A stretch of 64,000 nucleotides of DNA from Papiliotrema nemorosa (lineage: Eukaryota; Basidiomycota; Tremellomycetes; Tremellales; Rhynchogastremaceae), in contig JASKOT010000006.1 in NCBI GenBank assembly GCA_032158125.1, positions 558,001-622,000 on the forward strand. The letters are read 5' to 3'. A model generated the notes under the pieces. It made no database searches and had not been told where the DNA came from. It saw only the letters and a program-made list of their open reading frames with translations. The translations under genes were made by a program, and so were the position numbers. Positions 54,701 to 64,000 of the stretch are shown here, one piece after another (the first letter of the stretch is position 1; each line of letters opens with the position of its first letter).

Positions 54701-57700
54701 CGTCCTGCAAGTGGAAGTGGTGACCTTTGAACTCGAAGCCAAGCAGGAAATGGGCAATGTTCGGTCCCGTGGCATCGAATGCCGTACCTTCCAGCAACAA
54801 GTCGAGGATGTTTGACCGAATGACGAGTGGTAACGACTGGATATCTTCAGGCTTGATTTCTCCGCGCAAAACGTCCTTTTCAAGCTGTTCAACTTGATCG
54901 GGAGCTAAATCTGCCGATTCACCATCAAGCTTGTTACAGAAGCCTTGTGCAATTCTGATGGATTCGTCAGACGCATCGACAATCCCTGCCAATCGATTGA
55001 CAGTACGGGTGTACTCTCCACCAAAGCGATCAGCTTGGTTGAAGTGGGGCGACGAGGCAAGTGCTGAAATGATCTTGGTACTGATGAGTGATATCGAATG
55101 GTCGGAGTCGTTGACGAGAAGTGCAATTCCGGTCACATTCCTGAGATGATTGAGCAATCGTAGATCCAATGTTTGTATGTTGGCGGGCCGTCGGAAGCCA
55201 TATTCTGCCGGGAGGGACCTTTCCAAGGCAGGGAGAAGGATCTCGGTGAAGACGGTTTGTATATCGAGGATCCTGTAGAAGATGCGCAAAACTCTGGACA
55301 GAACGCTGGTCAGGATTGAAGTCCTCTCCATTTGCGGCACCGCATCAACAACACCCGCGAGCAATTCAAATGGCTTGAAGTCACCGTCGGCAAGGATCCG
55401 CGATAGAACAACGAAACCGGGCGACTGATACAGCTCCTTGGCGATGGCATAGGCGCTTTGATCTTGGAAAGCCAGTAGACCAGACATGTCGAAGGTAGCG
55501 AGTGCCTTTTCAACGAATGCCAGCTCCTCGTCCAACATCTCCCACCTTTGACTTTCCCTTAGGAATCGTTGCTGACGCAAAATCGACATCTGCCTGAAGA
55601 CGTATTCTGCTTCTCGTCTGGTAACGACTGCAACTGTTCCCTGCTTGGCTGCACCGGGAAGAAGAGTCGTCAAGAAACGGATATAGGCTCGAGCAAGCTG
55701 AGGATCATCTATGCTCTGCGTGTTGTTGAGCTTATGCAGCCATCCGACATTCTGAGATCTTTTTGCCGTAATCAGCGAGTCGACCTTGATATCGAATGAC
55801 ACGCTTGCCAACGAGTCGACGGCACGACTGATGGTATCAACAGTCGTATCTGCCTCGTTCCAAATGCAGAACGCAGCAGCGCAATCGACAGCCGCCACTT
55901 TCAGCTCTAGCGGAATCTCTCCGTTGATCAAGTCGAAAAACAGCTGGAACGGTTTGTGAGTGAGCAAGAGCTGTCGTCGAACGGGCGAATTCGAAACGAT
56001 CGTTGTCCATAGCCGGGTCAAACCTATCCCATATCGTGCATCCTCCTTGTCCATCTCGTGAGGCGCCTGAGGGGGTTTCGAGCTCTTCATGCTCTCGAAC
56101 AGTTTCGGTACCTGGCCCACGTAGAATTTGTGAAACTCGGCGAGCTGGCCGAAGGAGAGGTTTGAGTTTTCTAGAACCGCAAAGGCCTGCTCTGAGCATT
56201 GTGGGCCCCTCGAAATGGCCGACAATAGCTCCCACACTGCTTCCGAAGGACGATTGCGGTTCTCTAAAATCGCGCTGGTAAAGCCGTTTTGTTGCCACAG
56301 GGAGCTGGCTGAATCGACGGGTAGACTCCTGTATACAAGCGCCGCAAGTTCGAGGTATGATGAGAAATGTCGAGCAGGCGTACTCGTCTGCGACTTCCGT
56401 AATGAGAAGTCCTCTTCTTTATTACGCAGTTGACGCAAGAAATTCCGCCTGGCAACGAGTGCTTCGATCATGACCTGAAATTGTGTGAAAATAAAAGCGT
56501 CGTTAGTTGGATCGGTCGATGTTGCCAATTTGACCAGAGCATCTCTGGAAGCTTCGGCAATCTCATCCTGTGGTTCTAGACCCCTCTCCTGCCTGATAGC
56601 AATGACCAGCTGTTTCAGGTATTCGAAAGCGTCATTGTTGATGGCGTCTTGGAGGTGTCCACTCGCAAAGTCAGGAGTAAATTCCTGAGATCCATGGCGT
56701 ATTGTCGAATAGATGTACAAACTCCAGGATATCCGTACGGCTTCGCGGAGTTTTGGTACCGTCCAGTCTTCGGAAAACTTGGCGTCAGCGGCTTCACGCG
56801 CTAGACAATGTCTCACTCACCACCAATTGCGAGGCGGCTTTGAGGAATTTAGCATCGTGGCACCATTCCTCGGCAATCTGATATGTCAGAAAGGGTGACA
56901 CGGTTTGGCTTGAATCTCACCTCTGATCTTGCCTCGTCTTCTGGGATACTGTCGACAGGTTGAACCACATAGTAGAAGACCCTGGAGATTGTCAGTTGAT
57001 GAATCTAGAGACTCGCCGTGAGACTCACGCCAAGACTCCCGTGACAAGTCCATCCATCCTGTCGGATTTCTTCAACCACTTGAGCAGCTTGACCAAATGC
57101 CCTCTTCCTATCCTGTCCCCCTGTGCTATCAAAGCCAGCAAGCCGACCATCTTCCCTTGTTGCTCTCTGGTAGCCCGTATCCTGAAGTGTAGGACCTCGT
57201 ACTGATCCCCGACAGTTCTGCCGGTTCCCACCATCCCCGCCAACTTCTTTTGCAATTCATCCAGTTGATTCAAGATCAGATCCACCAAGGTGCCCTCTCC
57301 TGATCCAACCTTGACCCGTCGCTGTAGCATATCTATCACACGATCTCGGAGCGTATCAAACGGTGGATCCTGCTCTGCATTCCGAGATATAGTGAGTTCG
57401 AAGAGATTATAGAGAAAGTCGAACAGGTCGGAAGTCCAGGCGTATAGAAGGAAACAGGCGGTTTGAACTCGATCCCTCCCGGAGTAGAGGTGTAAGCTGG
57501 CGTCCGCATGGATGATCAGGACAGCAGCTAGACGGGTCGAAATCTGTAGAGCTTCCGAGAGCTGGACCGCTTCGGCCAGGACAGCATCATTGACATGCCA
57601 CGAAGTTCCGGAGGGTAAGACAATAGGGTCTACAGGTGAGCCTTGGGGACTGAATAGGTATGCACTTACTCTTTTCTGTATCTTGCCTTTCTGCTGGAGA

Positions 57701-57871
57701 AGGCTGAGGGAACTGGGTGAGCTGTAATATCCACGGTACCGCTCTTTCCAGATGTCGATGTAGCTCAGTGACGATGGACTTGGGTACTTGGGACGAGGGG
57801 ACTCGAACGAGCAATGTTTTGAGAGTCGCGAATTCCGACGGGTCCCACTCGTCCAATTTGACCTCGGACAT
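51781..57871 (-). CDS. NUP192: Nucleoporin Nup192/Nup205
   Basis: A large inner-ring scaffold nucleoporin of helical repeats. Start MSEVKLDEWDPSEFATLKTL at 57871. The 1190-residue central exon (53244-56816) includes NDAFEYLKQLVIAIRQERGL, HFSSYLELAALVYRSLPVDS, LLSAISRGPQCSEQAFAVLE, FHKFYVGQVPKLFESMK and WTTIVSNSPVRRQLLLTHKP, all in the order of the Nup192 family. The C-terminal exons run through SEGIEEEDKA-type acidic and helical segments and end ARSEAYFGMLTRRLGELTAG then LVGETTV. The last intron (GTGCGT..GTGCAG, about 51892-51938) joins DVEI to PTELSRPG. Roughly 1,850 residues, in the family range (1,680-2,000). Introns cluster at both ends; the middle is one very long exon. Confidence 0.9.
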
Positions 57872-58244
57872 GGTAGAATGCACCTCTGTTGAGGGGCACG
57901 AGGAGGTGGATCAGTGAGATGGTATGGATTGTATCGAGCTGTTGAGTGACCTCGAAAGTGGACCTGGATGGGATGGCCATTAGGTGACTGGCACGTGGTG
58001 TTTCAATATATTTTTCTGGGTGTTATCCTGACCCCATTTTATCCCATCCGCCATATTTGCCACCCTGCCACAAGTCACGTGGTTAAAGTCACAAAGGATC
58101 AGGAATTGGATCAACAACAAGGTGTGCCACTCAACCATTCCAAGTTCACCGCGTCCCCCCACCCGACCCCCTCATCTCTATACACCGTTATTTCCATACA
58201 TCTCATCCATTTCATTACTTGATCTACCTCTTCATCCATCTCAA
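57872..58244. promoter_or_regulatory. Divergent promoter NUP192 / H2A.Z with two E-boxes
   Basis: 373 bp between divergent starts. It holds two CACGTG sites (57992-57997 and 58076-58081, the second as GTCACGTGG) and a CT-rich leader before the H2A.Z start (58140-58244). The E-boxes are candidates for a Cbf1/bHLH factor; use is inferred. Confidence 0.5.
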
Positions 58245-58885
58245 ATGTCATCCAAGACCACAGGCGGTAAAGGCGGCAAGTCCAAGACCTCGGCAGAGAC
58301 AAAGGTCCTCACGACTCGATCGTCCAAAGCTGGTCTTCAGGTGAGTCGTCATATTCCAAGCTTGACTTTGCTACATTTCATACATGTCATTATTTGATCG
58401 ATGCTGATACTTTGCGTATAGTTCCCTGTCGGTCGTATTCATCGGTATGCACTATATTCTCACGCGTCAGAGCGAGATGGACATAATTGACACTCGACAG
58501 ATTCCTGCGAAGCAAGAATGCCAACAACATCCGGGTCGGAGCCAAGGCTGCCGTCTACGTAGCTGCCATCCTCGAATACTTGACTGCCGAGGTTCTCGAG
58601 CTTGCCGGTGAGTTGAATAGTGTGAGCGCAGTCCCGCGCTGACCCCAGGTAACGCTGCTAAGGATCTCCGAGTGAAGCGAATCACCCCTCGACACTTGCA
58701 ATTGGCCATTCGAGGAGACGAGGAGCTTGACCTGCTGATCCGAGCCACCATTGCCGGGGGTGGTGTCTTGCCCCACATTCACAAGGTGCGTCACATCTCC
58801 TTCGTTTCCTACACGACTCGGCTGACGCATGTAGAATCTCGTCACCAAGCCAGTTGGACCTCCCGTTCCCAAGAAGACCGCCTAA
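58245..58885 (+). CDS. HTZ1: Histone variant H2A.Z
   Basis: A nucleosomal variant placed at promoters by SWR1. [20 protein letters not shown], then [40 protein letters not shown], then [40 protein letters not shown] and [13 protein letters not shown]. The [23 protein letters not shown] docking and acidic-patch segment and the short tail ([16 protein letters not shown]) without an SQ motif mark H2A.Z rather than canonical H2A. Four introns; one coding exon (FPVGRIHR, about 58422-58444) is only 23 nt. About 140 residues. Confidence 0.94.
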
Positions 58886-59089
58886 GCGGCTTGTTACAGG
58901 TATCTGGGTGGTGCGGGTTCCTCTTCGTTCTTTGTTGGGAAAGCGTGCATCGCTGTTCCATTTGTCTTCGATCTTCGCTTCGCTGTTTCTTGTTTGTGAC
59001 GTGCAATTCCGAGGGTATGGCGTATAGTCGAGCGCGATTATGCACTTATACAACCTCGTGCTGTCGACTCTGTGATCGCTCTGACACAT

Positions 59090-60493
59090 TCATGACTGTG
59101 CTAACGTCTTGCGCGCCATCACTGATAAGCGTCTCCATGGATCATCTCCATTCCACGTCTCGTGATCGCCATCTATCTTCAAGCTAGGTAAACCCCGCTG
59201 CTGAATGGCAAACGATGCCGAGGTCGAAGCGAAGATAGATGCTTGCAACTCAGCTATCGCGGTTCACGGGCTGCATAGAAGTCGCCAACTCACCAGCATG
59301 GTAGTCCCCGTCTGTCAACAGCAGCCCAGCGCATAATCCGCCCATCCAGGCATTGCCTCCACCAGTCACATCGATGACTTGATCTTGCTTATCGTGACTC
59401 CAATACGCGGGTACCCACCCCGTCCAGTCCGGTGCGAGAGTGTACGAGCCCAATGCGCCGGCCCGAACGATGATAGCGGTCTCGAGGGTACTACACTGAT
59501 TCCTCGCCAAATCCGCAAAAGCATGTGCGGCTTTTTCAACGTCTTCCACAGTTTCCCGATCTGGTAGAGATAGAATTGACTGCATTTCCAGCAGATTTGG
59601 CGAGAACACTGCTATGCGAGGTAACACCTTTAGGATCGCCTCGAGTCCAGTATACGTACAGCTAGGCTGAATTGTGATGAGCTGCTAACTCTGACCGGAC
59701 AAAACCTACTCACGCTAAGCGGCTCCCACACCAATTTCGCATGCCAACCTTTCGCAATTCCGTCAATACCCTCTCGCCGTATATCATCGAGCTCATCAGC
59801 GATCTCCCTAATCCGCTCAGTGGTGGAGACTACGTGTATCCACTCGGGCAGAGTCTCGGTAAACGGCGAAGGGGGAAGTACGAGATCCTTCGGGTTGAGC
59901 TTGATACGCGGTGTCAGGTACTCGAACGACTGAGTACCTTCTCTGATCGTCAGGACAGCTCTGGGTAGACTCGACACCCTACCCGATCTTGGTCCCAGAG
60001 TAAGAGTTTAGAGTGCGAGTCGTCTTTCCCTCCCTAGGGCGAAAATATACCATGCCTCGGCCCATCGTTTCGAGTTGTTCTGTGAAAGATTCCGGAAAGT
60101 CGTCACCTCGATCTACGATGAGACCACCATGAGTCGGAGGGAGAAACATCCTCGCAGCCGTCATAGCTAGTGCGTATCAGTACTCTGCCAATGTAACAAA
60201 TTTGGATTAGCGGACCATAGACTCCTCCTCCGCCAATCTGTCTTGAGTTAGTCACCATCGGTCTGCGGTACAATCAGACGTACTGCCTCTTCGTCAGGTG
60301 CACACTCGTCCCGCGTCGTAGCCACCCGGAAATGGTCAATGATGAACATGCCTGGACCTGTCAGCTATGGACTTCGGATTGTCCAGATCACCGTACCAAG
60401 CGTTGCCACACGCCCTTTGCCCTTGAGCTTCTCTGAAGTAGGAGGCAGCGTCCATGCTGGGGTCGTATTGTCCATAACCTCGTCTACATGCAT
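59090..60493 (-). CDS. pfkB-fold protein, Mak32-like
   Basis: A ribokinase-fold protein. [20 protein letters not shown], then [16 protein letters not shown] near the N-terminus; [20 protein letters not shown] and [13 protein letters not shown] in the middle; [20 protein letters not shown] and the signature region [20 protein letters not shown]; ending [17 protein letters not shown] and a Lys/Arg tail (MARKTLAQS). The usual GAGD catalytic Asp is Asn (GGGNAW), as in yeast Mak32, so catalysis is doubtful. About five introns; the first (60365-60411 region) joins VATLG to PGMFIID and the last joins HAG/A to SIFASTS. Start 60493 (MHVDEVMDN) is chosen over a Met at 60652, which would crowd the divergent gene. 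Confidence 0.78.
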
Positions 60494-60687
60494 TGGCCAA
60501 GGTGTTAGGTCTCCCTCTGAGAGTCTTGGATAGGGTGCAAAAGGCCCCGGATCCGGGAGGAAGGGATGGCAAACGTGATTACCCGAACTCACCACCCACC
60601 CATGATCGACATCATCCCCTTTCATCTTCATCACCTCATTGCAGACGAGCACATTTTGGCTTCAATACGTCCATCCGTCAAAGCGCC

Positions 60688-62646
60688 ATGTCGGCTGCCT
60701 CGACGAGTCGGGGCTCGGCAAAAGGCAAGGGTAAAGCTCGAGCAGAACCGACCGAACGTGATCCCCTCTTACCGTCGTCGTCTCGGTCGGTGATCATTGG
60801 ACACGAGCCTCAGACTCGTACACCGCGATGGAGGTCCATCCTTTATACCATCCTCATTACCATCTTCTCCCTCCTCTTCGCGGCCGGCCTCTTTGTTGCT
60901 CTCCTGGCGTACTCATTCAAACCCTCAGAATCGGAACTGCAGGCCTTACCAAAGACGGCATTCTCATATGCCGGTCCGGATAACGTCCAAGTCCTCAACG
61001 TGACAAACGAGGGCATACTGGTCAATGTCACTCTCAGATGTGGAATCGATGTGGACACAGCGTTGGGTATCACCCATCTAGACGATGACGAAAAGGCAGA
61101 AGCGATTCAACGTGGGGAGAGGGGAACTGGAGCTGAATGGTGGGAATCTCTGCGACGATGGACAGCCTCTCGAGCTCTCGGTCAACTTTCCACCAGATCG
61201 ATAGAAGTCAACATTTCAGACCCGATATACGTCTTCCCGAGGCATTTCGATACCCCTCCTTTACTCTCATTACAGGTGCTCGATCCGCTCTTCGTTCCAC
61301 TTGTCCCGGGTGTACAGTCACGCTCATCATGGCTGGAGACGATGAGCTTTACTGCTCTTGCCCGTCCTATAGCCTCCACAGGTCAGCTTTGGGACTTTGT
61401 TCAACATGCATGGGCGGAAGGGGAAGTCAAGGTCGTGGTGGGAATAGGCAAGGTGGAGGCGAGACTACCAGAGAGGGCGTGGTGGGCGAAATACGCTCAA
61501 GCGGTTCAAGAAGATCTGGTAATGAGTTTGGGCGTACCAGGTGAGTGTCCAAGCTCTGGAACGTCGCCTCACTCCCCAGTCCCTCATCCGTTTCCTGTCT
61601 TGGGTCTTGGTACGGCTTGAGCGAGTTGGCTGATCGGGCTAGTTCCCCATCTTCCGGGATTACCATCTCCCGGTAGACCTCTTAACCTCTCCCAATTGGT
61701 TCATCTCGATAGCTACTCCTTCTTTACGGCCGAATCGGGCGCTCTCAGTATAATCGCCAATGCCTCTGTGCCAAATCCAGTCAGGGACATCACCGCCACT
61801 GTCCCGTTCGGGGTTCCATTTTCGATTGCTTTGGCGGATGGAAACCGCATGGCAGAAGTCGTTTCTCGACCTATACACATCACCTCGGCTCCTCGAATCA
61901 GTCTCAGCATATCAGGGGAGATTACTGCAAACCTCGCAGAAGAGACTATCCGCGATTCTTCCTTGTCCCGGTTCCTGCAAAACTACCTACATGGTGAGGA
62001 TAACCCAATCAAGGTGCAAGGCCTGTCCCATATACCTTCATTTGCTCGGCACGCAGATCCACCTCCAGAATGGCTCCTCGACTCTATGCCGACATTATCT
62101 CTCGACCTGTCGTTCCCAGGTCCAAGACCTCCCCCGAAAATCATACAAAGCGTGACCATCGAACGAATGCGTCTAGCGGAACGAGGAGGCAAAATGCGTG
62201 CGTCGGGAACGATCATTGCCGAGGTCGAGCTACCGGAAGGGATGAAGACGGTAGATGTGGACGTTGTGGAGGTCCTGCCGGATGTGTTGGTGTATGACGG
62301 GGAAGCAGGTGAAGAGGATGCCGACCCAGACGATCCGCCACCTAGGGCATTTGGGCATATCCAACCGGAAGAGTTTCTCGATGCAGAGACAAGCCCCTCA
62401 TCGGATCCTGAATTCCCTTATCGTCTAATAGTCCGCGCTCCGCTATATGACATTCCCGTCGACGTTTTACCCGGTCGAGACAAAGTCCTATCGGACTTTG
62501 TGGGCAAGGTGGTGTTCCGAGGAGGAGCGCAAGCGGGCGTCAAGGGTACAGCAAGTGTGAGAGTCGAGTTGAAGGGTATAGATGGACGGGTTAGGTTGGA
62601 CAATCTCCCTGTGAAGGGAGAATTCTGGGTCGGAAGGCAAAGGTGA
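60688..62646 (+). CDS. Single-pass membrane protein of the fungal DUF3712/Tag1-like type
   Basis: About 625 residues. Ser/Gly/Lys-rich N-terminus with a dileucine-type ERDPLLPSSS sorting element. A single membrane span follows (ILYTILITIFSLLFAAGLFV), then a large lumenal beta-rich region with N-glycosylation sites (NVTNEGILVNVTLRC, EVNISDPIYVFP). It contains LEA-like/DUF3712-like units: SLQVLDPLFVPL, ANASVPNPVRDITATVPFG and the C-terminal GVKGTASVRVELKGIDGRVR. Topology and ERxxLL motif suggest the vacuolar membrane, as for yeast Tag1; this is inference. One intron (about 61541-61642) joins LGVP to VPHLPGLPSPG. It is divergent from the Mak32-like gene with 194 bp between starts. Confidence 0.6.
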
Positions 62647-62934
62647 TTTCATTTTGTATTGTAACATGGTGTTTCAGTTGGGAAATCTGTTGTGATCTTT
62701 AGATATATGGAACCGCGATTTGGAAGTAAGGTACTGTCCACATATATACATGTGATGTTTTCACACAAATCGTCAGGAAAACGTCACGAAACTCATTACT
62801 CGATCATTACGATACAACGCGCATATGCACGGTCCCCTCTCTGACCCAGAGTGGATATTCTGCGCTCGATTTTGTCATGTCCAGCTGTATACACACCCCT
62901 CCTCTCCACACCTTTCACCTTCGACGACCATTTC

Positions 62935-64000
62935 TCACCATCCCGCATCGAAGTTGGTTTGATCGTATCGCTGGTGATAGTCGCTGTCCAAACCCAAAGG
63001 ATCCTCTCCCGCCAGGTCGTTCAGCGAGACAAAGTCGAATTCTGCCTCGTAGGGATATGGCATACCCTCCAGCGGGTTAAAATCGATATATCCTTCCTCT
63101 TCGGCAAGGTATTCTCCAGGAATGACGACCCCATCACGGCGTGTATCTCGGCTCGGCTCGGCGAAAGGGTTGTGCCATGAATCAAGTTCATGCGCGGTCC
63201 GATAGGCGTTACGCGGCCTCACTCTTCTCCCGGTCGACATGTCCCCATCATCTGGATCCTCGTCTCTGCCTCGTCGTCGCCTTCCAGGTAAAGTGTCTAG
63301 GTACGATGCGGAGGCTTCGGGCAAGAATGACGGTCTAGTGTTTCCTCTTCTACGTTGTGGCACTCCGCTCGCGGCATCGTCGGGGGTCGGCTGTCTGCCC
63401 GTCTGTCGACTGATATACTCGTCCAACCAGACTCGACTAGGTGACCGAGGCGCATCGCGCGCAGCACCAGACGGGGAGAGAGGCGTAGGTCGGTCCGGAT
63501 TGTCTCCCTCTTGAGCAGCAGCGGCATCGGCCGTACGAGCCAGAGCTCGACTAGGGGAGAATGACGGACTGGCACTTCGTCTTCGAGCACTGGAAGCTCG
63601 CGGACGTGGAGCTGCAAGATTGAGCGGATCAGGAGAGAGAGGTCGACTGGAGGGTGGTGATGTGAGACGAATACGAGGCAACGTTTGTGCTCTCTCGCCA
63701 GAAGGGGATCGGGGATCGAGGAAGAGGGGTTCTCGACTGGATCCATCCCGTGGAGCATGAGGGTCGTCGGCATACAAAAAGTTTGCGGCTTCCTGGGCTG
63801 ACCGCAAGAATTCTTCTGGGGGTCGTGTCAAACCCCTTCGATAGGCTGGTCGGCGTCGAGGAGGAGACTCGTCACGAGACGGTCGGGGACATCGTTTGCC
63901 TCGAAGGATTTGCTACTTGTGAGCGAGAAGCTTGACTCGAATGGGCACGTACCTGAACCAGGGTTTGAAAGCATGCTTGGACGGCTTTGTCGTCGGGGTC
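62935..64000 (-). CDS. Unrecognised, largely disordered protein, C-terminal part (runs off right edge)
   Basis: The frame enters from beyond 64000 as DPDDKAVQACFQTLVQ. A short intron (about 63911-63951, GTACGT..AGTAG) joins it to QILRGKRCPRPSRDESPPRR. The continuous exon then runs GLTRPPEEFLRSAQEAANFL, with repeated Pro/Ser/Arg-rich segments (SPSFSPSRALART, TGRRVRPRNAYR) and an acidic/aromatic C-terminus (EYLAEEEGYIDFNPLEG, then FDFVSLNDLAGEDPLG). No domain recognised; the basic clusters would fit a nuclear protein. The N-terminus is missing from this window. Confidence 0.6.

Overview
The window looks like nuclear DNA of a basidiomycete yeast, probably Tremellales (Cryptococcus/Kwoniella/Tremella-like). 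Genes sit close together on both strands and are cut by many short introns, mostly about 40-60 nt, with GTGAGT/GTAAGT-type donors and CTGAC/CTAAC-like branch sites. Protein products are typical fungal housekeeping proteins. I see no rRNA, tRNA, CRISPR array or bacterial operon structure. Exon joins were made by eye from splice sites and protein-family continuity; stop codons are firmer than starts.

Layout, left to right: a Cdc4/Fbxw7-like F-box protein (runs off the left edge), LSM7, SRP68, an Est1/SMG7-like protein, a gene-free stretch with CpG-free segments and an LTR-like block (8.1-9.9 kb), a DUF262 (ParB/GmrSD-type) protein, TIM54, ribosomal protein uL2 (RPL8), PP4 regulatory subunit 3 (Psy2/SMEK), a Ulp1-type SUMO protease, a secreted thioredoxin-fold membrane protein, a stomatin-like SPFH protein, a UPF0538 protein, 14-3-3 and a DUF2408 protein.

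From 32.7 to 38.4 kb lies the most unusual part: four tandem, same-strand, almost intronless paralogues (A-D) of a protein family I do not recognise. In transcription order they alternate long (two-domain) and short (one-domain), and the long-to-short gaps are nearly identical (510 and 507 bp). This suggests duplication of a two-gene unit and is my best candidate for an undescribed system. No function can be assigned from sequence alone.

To the right the genes are again conventional: a gamma-butyrobetaine/trimethyllysine dioxygenase-like enzyme, a divergent mitochondrial-carrier-like protein, an amino-acid-transporter-like membrane protein, the beta subunit of geranylgeranyltransferase I (CDC43), an Nrg1-like C2H2 repressor with a 1.5 kb leader/promoter, an RPAP3-like TPR co-chaperone, nucleoporin Nup192, histone H2A.Z, a Mak32-like pfkB protein, a single-pass membrane protein resembling fungal DUF3712/Tag1 proteins, and a disordered protein that runs off the right edge. 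Divergent pairs share short promoters (PP4R3/ULP1, dioxygenase/carrier, transporter/CDC43, NUP192/H2A.Z, pfkB/membrane protein). Apart from the tandem array, neighbours show no obvious common pathway.
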